Below, piece after piece: positions 34,091-42,041 of a DNA stretch of 64,000 nt (positions within the stretch are counted from its first letter, which is position 1; each line of letters opens with the position of its first letter). The notes beneath the pieces are model-generated. The model was not told the DNA's origin, did not search any database, and was given only the letters and a program-made list of their open reading frames with translations. The stretch spans positions 1 to 64,000 of the forward strand of contig NZXU01000033.1 of the NCBI GenBank assembly GCA_002698425.1, given 5' to 3'. Origin of the DNA: Ahrensia sp. GTDB lineage: Bacteria; Pseudomonadota; Alphaproteobacteria; Rhizobiales; Rhizobiaceae. Made by a program: the position numbers and the translations under genes.

Positions 34091-35293
34091 ATGAAACGGA
34101 TTTTCGCGACATTGACGGTCGCCGGAACGCTTGCCGCGGCGGCGTTCGGCACGGCCAGCGCGCAGGACGACACCGCCAGGATCGCCCTGGTTCACGGCCT
34201 GTCCGGCTCGCCTTTCGAGGTTTATTCGAAACAGACCTCGACCGGCTTCCAGCTCGGGCTCGAATACGCGACCAAGGGCACGATGGAGATTAAGGGCAAG
34301 AAGATCGAGCTCATCGAGAAAGACACGCAGTTCAAGCCGGACATCGCGCGCGCCGCGCTGGCCGAAGCCTATGGCGACGATGACGTGCTGATCGCCGTCG
34401 GCGGCACGTCGTCGGGCGTCACCACGGCCATGCTGCCGGTGGCCGAGGAATATGAGAAAATCCTGCTGGTCGAGCCGGCGGTTGCGGATTCGCTGACCGG
34501 TCCGGATTCCAACCGTTACGTTTTCAAGACCTCGCGCAACTCCTCGATGGACATGCAGGCGCAGGCCCTGGCGCTGAAGCCGGATGAAAATCTGCATGTG
34601 GCGACGCTGGCGCAGGATTACGCCTTCGGCCGCGACGGCATCGCGGCCTTCAAGGCCGCGCTGGAAGGCTCCGGCGCCACGATCGAGGCCGAGGAATACG
34701 TGCCTCAGCAGACGACGGACTTCACAGCGACGATCGAACGTCTCTTCAACGCGCTGAAGGACAAGGAAGGTCGCAAGGTCATCGTCATCTATGTCGCCGG
34801 CATCGACGCGATGACGCCGCTTTCGGCGGCCGACCCGGGCCGCTACGGCATCGAGCTTTCCACCGGCGGAAACATCCTGCCGGCCATGGCCGCCTACAAG
34901 AAGGTGCCGGGCATGGAAGGCGCGATCTACTATTATTACGAGTCGCCAACAAACGAGATCAATGACTGGCTGGTCGCCGAGCACCAGAAGCGTTTCGGCT
35001 CGCCGCCGGACTTCTTCACGGCTGGCGGCATGGCTGCGGCACTCGCCATCGCCAGCGCGCTCGAAACCGCCAACGAGTGGGACACCGAGACGCTGATCTC
35101 GACCATGGAAGGCATGAGCTGGGAAACGCCGAAGGGCACGATGACCTTCCGTCCGGAGGATCACCAGGCGCTGCAGTCCATGTATCACTTCAAGATCAAG
35201 GTCGAGGACGGCGTCGACTGGGCGGTTCCGGAACTCGTTCGCGAAATCAAGCCGGACGAAATGAACATCCCGGTCGGCCGCAACAACCAGTAA
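34091..35293 (+). CDS. ABC transporter substrate-binding protein, branched-chain amino acid (Liv) type
   Basis: This 400-residue periplasmic protein has a Sec signal (MKRIFATLTVAGTLAAAAFG, ending near SAQD) and the type I periplasmic-binding fold (ALVHGLSGSPFEVYSKQTSTG; VGGTSSGVTTAMLPVAEEY). Such proteins carry amino acids, amides, aromatic acids and other solutes, so the name does not fix the cargo. The start follows GGAGGAAACGAC. It heads a five-protein importer operon ending in an alpha/beta hydrolase. Confidence 0.9.
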   Translation: MKRIFATLTVAGTLAAAAFGTASAQDDTARIALVHGLSGSPFEVYSKQTSTGFQLGLEYATKGTMEIKGKKIELIEKDTQFKPDIARAALAEAYGDDDVLIAVGGTSSGVTTAMLPVAEEYEKILLVEPAVADSLTGPDSNRYVFKTSRNSSMDMQAQALALKPDENLHVATLAQDYAFGRDGIAAFKAALEGSGATIEAEEYVPQQTTDFTATIERLFNALKDKEGRKVIVIYVAGIDAMTPLSAADPGRYGIELSTGGNILPAMAAYKKVPGMEGAIYYYYESPTNEINDWLVAEHQKRFGSPPDFFTAGGMAAALAIASALETANEWDTETLISTMEGMSWETPKGTMTFRPEDHQALQSMYHFKIKVEDGVDWAVPELVREIKPDEMNIPVGRNNQ

Positions 35294-35313
35294 GCGGACC
35301 ATCCAAGGAAAAA

Positions 35314-35338
35314 GCGGGCGCGTTTCTCGCGCGCCCGC
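35314..35338 (+). repeat. Stem-loop between binding-protein and ATPase genes
   Basis: GCGGGCGCG and CGCGCCCGC form a 9-base stem with a 7-base loop in the short gap. It is probably a message stabiliser or partial terminator that keeps the binding protein more abundant. Confidence 0.55.
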
Positions 35339-35355
35339 CGACCCGGTGCGACCCG

Positions 35356-36126
35356 ATGACGGCTCCTTCCATAGAAACGCGCGACCTGACGATCCGCTTC
35401 GGCGGACATACTGCGGTCGACGCTGTCTCCTGCGCGTTCCGCCCCGGCGAACTGACGGTGATCGTCGGGCCGAACGGCGCCGGCAAGACCACTTATTTCA
35501 GCCTGATTTCCGGTCAGCTCGCTCCAAGCGAGGGGACGATCCTCAAGGGCGGCGAGGACATCACGCGCCTTTCCCCGTCGGCGCGGGCCAAGGCCGGCAT
35601 CGGCCGGGCCTTCCAGCTGACCAACCTGTTTCCCAAGCTTAGCGTGCTCGAAAACGTCCGGCTCGCCGTGCAGGCGAAGCACGGCGTCGGGCCGCGGCTG
35701 TTCCGCCCGGCCTCGTCCTTCCGCGAGGTCGCTGACAAGGCTTATCGGTATCTGGAAGCGACCCGGCTCGACGACGTCGCGCATCTGCCCGCCGCGGCCC
35801 TGCCGCATGGCGACCAGCGCAAGCTGGAAGTCGCGCTGCTGCTCGCCATGGAGCCGGACATCTTCATGTTCGACGAGCCGACCGCCGGCATGAGCGTCGA
35901 CGAGGCGCCGGTGATCCTCGAACTGATCGACGAGATCCGCAAGGACACCTCCAAGACCGTGCTGCTGGTCGAGCACAAGATGGACGTGGTGCGCGCGCTG
36001 GCCGACCGCATCATCGTTTTGAACAATGGCGAACTGGTCGCCGACGGGCCGCCGGACGAGGTGATCGCCATGCCGATCGTGCGCGAGATCTATCTCGGCA
36101 TTCCGGCGGACGAGGCGGTGGCATGA
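35356..36126 (+). CDS. ABC transporter ATP-binding protein, LivG type
   Basis: This 256-residue ATPase has Walker A GPNGAGKTT, a Q-loop in GRAFQLTNLFPKLSVLENVRLA, a signature region LPHGDQRKLEVAL and Walker B IFMFDEPTAGMS. It is one of two ATPases that drive the importer. The signature is LPHGDQ rather than LSGGQ, as seen in many LivG-like proteins. It overlaps the LivF-like gene by 4 bases. Confidence 0.93.
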   Translation: MTAPSIETRDLTIRFGGHTAVDAVSCAFRPGELTVIVGPNGAGKTTYFSLISGQLAPSEGTILKGGEDITRLSPSARAKAGIGRAFQLTNLFPKLSVLENVRLAVQAKHGVGPRLFRPASSFREVADKAYRYLEATRLDDVAHLPAAALPHGDQRKLEVALLLAMEPDIFMFDEPTAGMSVDEAPVILELIDEIRKDTSKTVLLVEHKMDVVRALADRIIVLNNGELVADGPPDEVIAMPIVREIYLGIPADEAVA

Positions 36127-36845
36127 GCGACTATGTCCTGCGCCTCGACGACGTGCACACCGATATCGGCGAATATCAGGTGCTGCACGGCATTTCCTTC
36201 AACGTGCCGGAAGGCGGCGTGCATGTGCTGCTTGGCCGCAACGGCGCGGGCAAGACGACGACGCTTCGCACCATCATGGGCCTGTGGCGGGCCCGGTCCG
36301 GCGCGATCGTCTTCAAGCATCATGATATCACGGCGATGCACACCTCCGACATCGCCCGGCTTGGTATCGCCTATGTGCCCGAAAACATGGGCATATTCGG
36401 CGGGCTGACCGTCCAGGAAAACATGCGGCTGGCAACGGCCGACGGCAGTTTCAACGACGGTCGGCTCGGCCAGATCTTCGAATTGTTTCCGGCGATGGAG
36501 AAGTTCTGGACCAAGCCGGCCTGGTCGCTGTCCGGCGGCCAGAAGCAGATGCTGGCGATCTCGCGGGCGATCGTCGAGAAGCGCGAGCTCATCCTGATCG
36601 ACGAGCCGACCAAGGGCCTGGCGCCGTCGATCATCCGGGCGATGATCGCGGCCTTCGAGGAGATTTCGCGCGAGACCACGATCCTGCTGGTCGAGCAGAA
36701 CTTCCTGTTCGCCTCGTCGCTGGGCCGCAATGTCTGCGTCATCGATGACGGGCGGATCGTCCACCGTGGCGGCATGGGCGAGCTTGCCGAGGACAAGGCG
36801 CTGCAAACGCGGCTGCTTTCGCTGTCGCTCGACGCGCATCAATAG
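36123..36845 (+). CDS. ABC transporter ATP-binding protein, LivF type
   Basis: This 240-residue ATPase has Walker A GRNGAGKTTTLRTIMG, signature LSGGQKQMLAI and Walker B LILIDEPTKGLAP. The IAYVPENMGIFGGLTVQENM segment is typical of LivF. It pairs with the preceding LivG-type ATPase, with which it overlaps. Confidence 0.93.
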   Translation: MSDYVLRLDDVHTDIGEYQVLHGISFNVPEGGVHVLLGRNGAGKTTTLRTIMGLWRARSGAIVFKHHDITAMHTSDIARLGIAYVPENMGIFGGLTVQENMRLATADGSFNDGRLGQIFELFPAMEKFWTKPAWSLSGGQKQMLAISRAIVEKRELILIDEPTKGLAPSIIRAMIAAFEEISRETTILLVEQNFLFASSLGRNVCVIDDGRIVHRGGMGELAEDKALQTRLLSLSLDAHQ

Positions 36846-36854
36846 GAGAAGGGC

Positions 36855-37859
36855 ATGGCAAGGCAATCCTCCATGGCTGCAGCATTCGACCGGATCGGCG
36901 GCGTCAACGCCCTGCCGGTCATCCTGATGGTCATCGCGCTGCCGCTGGTCGGCTCGTTCTCCTCATGGGTCACACTGACGGTGGCGGGTCTCGCCATGGG
37001 CATGATGATCTTCCTGATGGCGTCGGGGCTCTCCCTCGTCTTCGGCCTGATGGATGTGCTGAATTTCGGCCATTCGGCCTTCATCTCCTTCGGCGCCTTC
37101 ATCGCGGCTTCCGTGCTGGCGGCACTCGCCGCATGGGTCGGCGCGGATTCGCTGACGCTGAATTTCCTGGCCCTGTTCGCGGCGCTCGGCGCGGCGACGC
37201 TGTTCGGGCTGGCGGCGGGCTGGTTCTTCGAACGGGTCATCGTCAAGCCGGTCTATTCGGATCATCTGCGCCAGATCCTGATCACCATCGGCGCGCTGAT
37301 CGTCGCCGAGCAGATCATCCTCGCCGTGTGGGGCGGCAGCCCGATGCCGGTGCCGCGTCCGGCGCTGCTGGAGGGCTCCTTCGTCATCGGCGACGTGGCG
37401 ATCGAGACCTATCGGGTCTTCGCCTTCTTCCTCGGCCTCGTCGTCTTCATTGCGCTGAGCCTCGTCCTCAACCGCACCCGGATCGGGCTGCTGATCCGCG
37501 CCGGCGTCGAGAACCGCGAAATGGTCGAGGCGCTGGGCTTCCGGATCGACCGGCTGTTCATCGCGGTCTTCATGGTCGGCTCGGCGCTGGCCGCGATGGG
37601 CGGGGCCATGTGGGCCGGCTACCAGGGTCTGATCTCAGGCACGCTCGGCAGCGAATTGATGATCCTCGTCTTCATCGTCGTCATTATCGGCGGCCTCGGC
37701 TCCATCGAGGGATCGCTGCTCGGCGCGCTGCTTGTCGGCCTGCTCGGCAATTACGTCGCCTTCATCTTCCCGAAACTGTCGCTCGCCTCGAACATGATCC
37801 TGATGATGGCGATCCTGCTGTGGCGGCCGCTCGGTCTGCGCCCGGCGGTGGGCAAGTGA
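36855..37859 (+). CDS. ABC transporter permease, LivH type
   Basis: This 334-residue membrane protein has about eight or nine spans. The segments GLSLVFGLMDVLNFGHSAFISFGAF and GLGSIEGSLLGALLVGLLGNY are conserved LivH features. It forms the channel with the LivM-type protein encoded next. AGGAGAAGGGC precedes the start. Confidence 0.92.
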   Translation: MARQSSMAAAFDRIGGVNALPVILMVIALPLVGSFSSWVTLTVAGLAMGMMIFLMASGLSLVFGLMDVLNFGHSAFISFGAFIAASVLAALAAWVGADSLTLNFLALFAALGAATLFGLAAGWFFERVIVKPVYSDHLRQILITIGALIVAEQIILAVWGGSPMPVPRPALLEGSFVIGDVAIETYRVFAFFLGLVVFIALSLVLNRTRIGLLIRAGVENREMVEALGFRIDRLFIAVFMVGSALAAMGGAMWAGYQGLISGTLGSELMILVFIVVIIGGLGSIEGSLLGALLVGLLGNYVAFIFPKLSLASNMILMMAILLWRPLGLRPAVGK

Positions 37860-37872
37860 GGGGAGGGCAGAG

Positions 37873-38976
37873 ATGACCGATACCGTGCTGGCCTCCGCGC
37901 CGCCCGCAGATCGCGCCCGCACCGGCCGGATGATAGTCTATGCGGTCGTCTTAGCCATCGGACTGGCGCTCGCCTTCGCGCCCTTCCTGTTCCAGGACGT
38001 GCGCTCTGGCCAAGTCGCGGCGCGCATCTGCGTCTTCATCGTGCTGGCCGCGAGCTACGACCTACTGATCGGCTATACCGGCATCGTTTCCTTCGCGCAT
38101 ACGATGTTCTTCGGTCTCGGCGCCTATGGCGCGGCGATTGCCTTGAAGACGATGGGGCCGGGCTGGGACGCCGTGTTACTCGGCGGTGCGGCGGGTGTCG
38201 TCACCGCCATCGTGCTGGCGGTGCTGATCGGCGTGCTGTCGCTTCGGGTCAAGGCGATCTTCTTCGCCATGGTCACGCTGGCCGCGGCCTCGGTGATGAT
38301 GGTGCTCGCCTCGCAATTCTCCCAGTTCACCGGCGGCGAGGACGGCATCGTCTACAAGGCGCCGGACCTGTTCAAGCCGGCGACCAAGCTGTTGACCGAT
38401 GGCGACGGCAAGGTGCTGAAGCTGTTCGGCGTTTCGATGAACGGCAAGATCGCCGCCTATTATTTCGTCTTCCTCTGCTGCTTTGTCCTGTTCCTGGCGC
38501 TGATCCGCATCGTCCGTTCCCCGCTCGGGACCGTGCTGGAGGCGATCCGCGAGAACGAGATGCGGGCCGAGGCGATCGGCTACCGCGTCGTGGCCTACCG
38601 CACCTCGGTCTTCGTCATCGCTGCGGTCATCGCCTCGCTGGCGGGCACGGTGTGGGCCGTGTGGTTGAAATATACCGGACCGGAGACGACGCTCTCCTTC
38701 GCGATCATGATCGACATCCTGCTGATGGTCGTCATCGGCGGCATGGGCACGATGGTCGGCGCGGTGATCGGCGTCGTGCTGATGAGCCTGGCGCAATTCT
38801 ATCTGAAAGACCTGATGGAGGCAGCGTCGAACGCGACCGCGAATATCCCGCTCGTGCCCGATCTGCTCGATCCGGATCGCTGGCTCCTTTGGCTCGGCAT
38901 CCTGTTCATCCTGCTGGTGTATTTCTTCCCGGCCGGCATCGCGGGAACCCTGATGAAGAAAGGCTCTCACCGATGA
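37873..38976 (+). CDS. ABC transporter permease, LivM type
   Basis: This 367-residue membrane protein has the LivM elements ASYDLLIGYTGIVSFAHTMFFGLGAY, SPLGTVLEAIRENEMRAEAIGY and VVIGGMGTMVGAVIG. It completes the importer. The hydrolase gene overlaps its last 4 bases, so import and hydrolysis are translationally linked. Confidence 0.92.
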   Translation: MTDTVLASAPPADRARTGRMIVYAVVLAIGLALAFAPFLFQDVRSGQVAARICVFIVLAASYDLLIGYTGIVSFAHTMFFGLGAYGAAIALKTMGPGWDAVLLGGAAGVVTAIVLAVLIGVLSLRVKAIFFAMVTLAAASVMMVLASQFSQFTGGEDGIVYKAPDLFKPATKLLTDGDGKVLKLFGVSMNGKIAAYYFVFLCCFVLFLALIRIVRSPLGTVLEAIRENEMRAEAIGYRVVAYRTSVFVIAAVIASLAGTVWAVWLKYTGPETTLSFAIMIDILLMVVIGGMGTMVGAVIGVVLMSLAQFYLKDLMEAASNATANIPLVPDLLDPDRWLLWLGILFILLVYFFPAGIAGTLMKKGSHR

Positions 38977-39812
38977 TCGAGAGACGCTCGGATTATGTCT
39001 CCTGCGGCGTCCACGAACTGCATGTGTCCAGCTGGGGCGACCGTTCGAAGCCGGCGCTCGTCATGTGGCACGGCCTGGCGCGGACGGGCCGCGATTTCGA
39101 CGAGGCGGCGATCGCCCTTTCCGACGATTATTTTGTGATCTGTCCCGATACGCTCGGGCGCGGTCTCTCGTCCTGGGCCACGGATATCGCGACGGATTAT
39201 TCCTATGCGTCCTATGGCGACCATGCGTCGGCTATCCTCGATCATTTTGGCGTCGAGAGCCTGCGCTGGGTCGGCACGTCGATGGGCGGCCTGATCGGCG
39301 TCACCCTGGCCGCGGGGCTGTTGAGGGACCGGATCAGCCATCTGGTCGTCAACGATATCGGGCCATGGATCCCCGAGGCCGCGAGCACGCGGATCGCCGA
39401 CTATGTCGGAACGCCGCCGTCCTTTCATTCGGTGACGGAGCTCGAGCAGTGGCTGCGCACGAATTATGCCCCGTTCGGCGACAACACCGCCGCTTTCTGG
39501 CGGCGCATGGCGGACAGTTCGATGCGGCGGTCGGACGATGGCCGGGTGACCGTGCATTACGATCCGAACATCGTCACGCAGTTCACCGTGCACAAGGGCG
39601 ATCTCGATTGCTGGGATGAATGGGATTCGCTGGACCTGCCGGCTCTGCTCCTGCGCGGGGTCGAGTCGGATGTCCTGCCGGCGGCGGTTGCGTCCGACAT
39701 GTGCGCGCGGGGTCCGAAACCCGAGCTTGTGGAATTTGCCGGAGTGGGTCACGCGCCGACATTGGCGACGGAACCGGAATGGAAGCTGTTGCGCGACTTC
39801 CTCGCATCATGA
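38973..39812 (+). CDS. Alpha/beta hydrolase linked to the Liv-type importer
   Basis: This 279-residue protein has the alpha/beta-hydrolase fold with the nucleophile elbow GTSMGG (Ser near residue 106), an early oxyanion segment WHGLARTGRDFD and a late GVGHAP histidine. It has no signal peptide and is cytoplasmic. Being fused by overlap to the importer, it probably cleaves an ester or amide bond of the imported compound. The substrate is not evident. Confidence 0.85.
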   Translation: MIERRSDYVSCGVHELHVSSWGDRSKPALVMWHGLARTGRDFDEAAIALSDDYFVICPDTLGRGLSSWATDIATDYSYASYGDHASAILDHFGVESLRWVGTSMGGLIGVTLAAGLLRDRISHLVVNDIGPWIPEAASTRIADYVGTPPSFHSVTELEQWLRTNYAPFGDNTAAFWRRMADSSMRRSDDGRVTVHYDPNIVTQFTVHKGDLDCWDEWDSLDLPALLLRGVESDVLPAAVASDMCARGPKPELVEFAGVGHAPTLATEPEWKLLRDFLAS

Positions 39813-39846
39813 TGGCGCCGGGGCCGGGAGAAAACCCCGGCGCCAT
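39812..39846 (+). terminator. Stem-loop at the end of the Liv-type operon
   Basis: ATGGCGCCGGGG and CCCCGGCGCCAT form a 12-base stem with an 11-base loop, starting at the stop codon. The following bases are not T-rich, so it may act as a message-stabilising or weak terminator. Confidence 0.55.
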
Positions 39847-39867
39847 TCCGCCTGCCTGGACCGGTTC

Positions 39868-39891
39868 CCGATCATGAGGAATCATGATCGG
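39868..39891. repeat. Palindromic element 1
   Basis: CCGATCATGA and TCATGATCGG form a perfect 10-base stem with a GGAA loop. It is one of two related-looking hairpins that begin with CCGATC in this gap. Confidence 0.6.
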
Positions 39892-39933
39892 ATAGATTAC
39901 CGGTCCACAAATAAAGCTGGCGCGGCAAGTTTA

Positions 39934-39960
39934 CCGATCTGATTGTTCCAATCAGATCGG
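39934..39960. repeat. Palindromic element 2
   Basis: CCGATCTGATTG and CAATCAGATCGG form a perfect 12-base stem with a TTC loop, just before the stop of the converging gene. It may terminate that minus-strand transcript or be part of a repeat family together with 39868-39891. Confidence 0.6.
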
Positions 39961-39968
39961 ACGCCGCG

Positions 39969-40301
39969 CTAGCGCAGGTAGAAGGTTACGGTGCCGTCGG
40001 CGGCCTTGGCCGCGGCGACCACATTGCCGATCTCGACATTCTGGGCCTTGAGATCACGCAAAAGGGCGGGGTTTTCGCGGATCGCCTTTTGCACGGAACT
40101 CGCCATCTCATCGCTCTGCTGGCGAATTTCGGCGGCCTTGGCGCGATCGAGTGAGTCGATCCGGGTCAGGGTGAACTGGCCGTCCTTCAGGGACTGGATG
40201 GCGGCCGTATCGTTGTTCCACATGGTCGCAGCCTGGGCGGTGCCGGCGATTGCGAGAGCGGAGAATGCTGCCGCGGCAGCGATGGAAACCAGACGTTTCA
40301 T
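39969..40301 (-). CDS. Small exported protein of unknown function
   Basis: This 110-residue protein has a clear Sec signal peptide (MKRLVSIAAAAAFSALAIAG, ending near TAQAA). The mature part is helical and charged (SLDRAKAAEIRQQSDEMASSVQKAI in outline) and lacks cysteines. I do not recognise the family. The start at 40301 follows AAGGAAGAACG; an upstream codon at 40418 would hide the signal peptide. It stands alone between converging and diverging neighbours. Confidence 0.72.
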   Translation of the reverse strand: MKRLVSIAAAAAFSALAIAGTAQAATMWNNDTAAIQSLKDGQFTLTRIDSLDRAKAAEIRQQSDEMASSVQKAIRENPALLRDLKAQNVEIGNVVAAAKAADGTVTFYLR

Positions 40302-40569
40302 TTCGTTCTTCCTTCTGTTTCGGCGGGGTCCGGGTTTTTGACGAGGGCTCCGTCGGGTTTCAACATCCGCAAAGGTGGGATCGCGAAAGGGCTGTTCAAT
40401 GTCGCGGGGACGTGGCACGCCATTAAATTTCTGTAATGTGGCGCGGTAAAATAATGTTACAAAATCAGCTTGTTAGCTTGCTTTTTCGATGCTTCGCTCT
40501 ACCGCGCATTGCGGGAGGCGAGCCGATTTGCGATAGGATGCCGGCAATAGCAAAAGCCGGACGGCGCCC

Positions 40570-41466
40570 ATGATCGACAAGCTGGAATTCTTCCTGGCGC
40601 TCGCCCGCGAAAAGCATTTCGGCAAAGCGGCGGAGGCGTGCAATGTCAGCCAGCCGACGCTCTCCGCCTCGATCAAGCAACTCGAAGACCAGTTGGGCGT
40701 CTTGCTCGTGCAGCGGGGCTCGCGATACCAGGGGCTGACGCCAGAAGGGCAGCGGGTGCTCGAATGGTCCCGGCGCATCGTCGGCGATGCGCGCGCCATG
40801 CGCATGGAGATCAACGCCGCCCGCCACGGACTGCACGGATCGGTGCGTCTGGCCGCCATTCCCACGGCGTTGCCGATGGTGCGCGAACTGACCGTCGCTT
40901 TCCATGCGCTGCATCCCGGCGTCAGTTTCGTTGTCCTGTCGCGCGCCTCGATCGAGATCCTGGATCTGATCGACAATCTCGAGATCGATGTCGGCATCAC
41001 CTATCTGGCGAACGAGCCGCTCGGCAAGGTCGCGAGCGTGCCGCTCTACGAAGAGCGCTACATGTTCGTCACCGCTGCGACCGGCCTGTTCGCGGACCGC
41101 AAGACGGTGACCTGGAAAGAGGCGAGCACGACGCCGCTCTGCCTGTTGACGCCGGACATGCAGAACCGGCGCATCATCAACCAGTATTTCGAGGCGGTCG
41201 GCGTCAGCGCGCGGCCGGTTCTGGAATCGGATTCGATGATCGCGCTGGTCTCGCATGTGCTCGCCGGCGCGTGGTCTTCGATCCTGCCGGCCAAGGTCGT
41301 CGACATCTTCAATGCGGCCGGAACGATCCGCGCCTTGCCGCTCACCGAGCCCGATGCGATCCAGACAATCGGGGCCATCGCAGACGAGCGGGAACCACGG
41401 ACACCGGTCATCGACGCGCTGCTGAAATGCGCTTCGACCGTGGCCGGCCGGCTGCGGAAATCTTGA
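40570..41466 (+). CDS. LysR-family regulator, probable FdsR
   Basis: This 298-residue protein has the LysR helix-turn-helix (LALAREKHFGKAAEACNVSQPTLSASIKQLE in outline, about residues 7-37) and the effector-binding domain. It stands directly before fdsG on the same strand. LysR proteins in this position control NAD-linked formate dehydrogenase in Cupriavidus (FdsR). Two dyads suited to a LysR protein lie between it and fdsG. Confidence 0.87.
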   Translation: MIDKLEFFLALAREKHFGKAAEACNVSQPTLSASIKQLEDQLGVLLVQRGSRYQGLTPEGQRVLEWSRRIVGDARAMRMEINAARHGLHGSVRLAAIPTALPMVRELTVAFHALHPGVSFVVLSRASIEILDLIDNLEIDVGITYLANEPLGKVASVPLYEERYMFVTAATGLFADRKTVTWKEASTTPLCLLTPDMQNRRIINQYFEAVGVSARPVLESDSMIALVSHVLAGAWSSILPAKVVDIFNAAGTIRALPLTEPDAIQTIGAIADEREPRTPVIDALLKCASTVAGRLRKS

Positions 41467-41481
41467 TAGGCAAATCCTATC
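41465..41481. promoter_or_regulatory. LysR-type dyad GATAGG-N5-CCTATC before fdsG
   Basis: A 17-base inverted repeat with perfect 6-base arms overlaps the end of the lysR gene. It contains the T-N11-A core expected for LysR sites and lies about 80-100 bases before fdsG. Confidence 0.6.
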
Positions 41482-41490
41482 AATTGACGG

Positions 41491-41520
41491 AAATCCATTA
41501 TTGATTCCGAATATGGATTT
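41491..41520. promoter_or_regulatory. Second dyad AAATCCAT-N14-ATGGATTT before fdsG
   Basis: Perfect 8-base arms flank 14 bases, about 40-70 bases before the fdsG start. It may be a second regulator site or overlap the promoter. Confidence 0.5.
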
Positions 41521-41528
41521 CGGCATCC

Positions 41529-41536
41529 TGTATACA
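41529..41536. promoter_or_regulatory. TGTATACA palindrome before fdsG
   Basis: This is the same palindrome as at 29731, 30619 and 32203, here 26 bases before the fdsG start. It suggests that the formate dehydrogenase operon shares a regulator with the demethylase and metF genes. Confidence 0.6.
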
Positions 41537-41561
41537 TAGCGGCCACATAGGGAGGAACGGC

Positions 41562-42041
41562 ATGGGCTTGGACCTGTCGTCCGACTTCGCCGGCGATCGC
41601 ATCGAAGCGATTGTCGACGAACACATCAATCTCGAGGGACCTTTGCTTCCCATCCTGCACGCGGTGCAGGAGGATCTCGGATGCATTCCGCAGGAAGCGC
41701 TTCCCGTCATCGCGAGTAAGCTCAATCTCAGCCGTGCCGAGGTGCATGGCGTGATGAGCTTCTATCACGATTTCCGCGAGCAGCCGGCGGGCCGGCATGT
41801 CGTGAAGATCTGCCGGGCCGAGGCCTGCCAGTCGATGGGCGCAGACGCGATTGCCGAACACGCCAAGAGCCGCTTCAAGATCGGCTTCGGTGAAACCGCT
41901 CCCGACGGATCGGTGACCCTCGAGGCTGTTTATTGTCTCGGCCTGTGCGCCTGCGCGCCGGCGGCGATGGTCGACGGCAAGGTGATCGGCCGGGTCGACG
42001 AAGCGCGCATCGACGCTATCTCTTCGGAGGTACGGTCATGA
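41562..42041 (+). CDS. fdsG: NAD-dependent formate dehydrogenase gamma subunit
   Basis: This 159-residue thioredoxin-fold subunit carries one [2Fe-2S] cluster with ligands in KICRAEACQSMG and CLGLCACAPAAM. It is homologous to the 24-kDa subunit of complex I (NuoE) and passes electrons toward FdsB. GGGAGGAACGGC precedes the start. It overlaps fdsB by 4 bases and begins the soluble molybdenum formate dehydrogenase operon. Confidence 0.93.
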   Translation: MGLDLSSDFAGDRIEAIVDEHINLEGPLLPILHAVQEDLGCIPQEALPVIASKLNLSRAEVHGVMSFYHDFREQPAGRHVVKICRAEACQSMGADAIAEHAKSRFKIGFGETAPDGSVTLEAVYCLGLCACAPAAMVDGKVIGRVDEARIDAISSEVRS

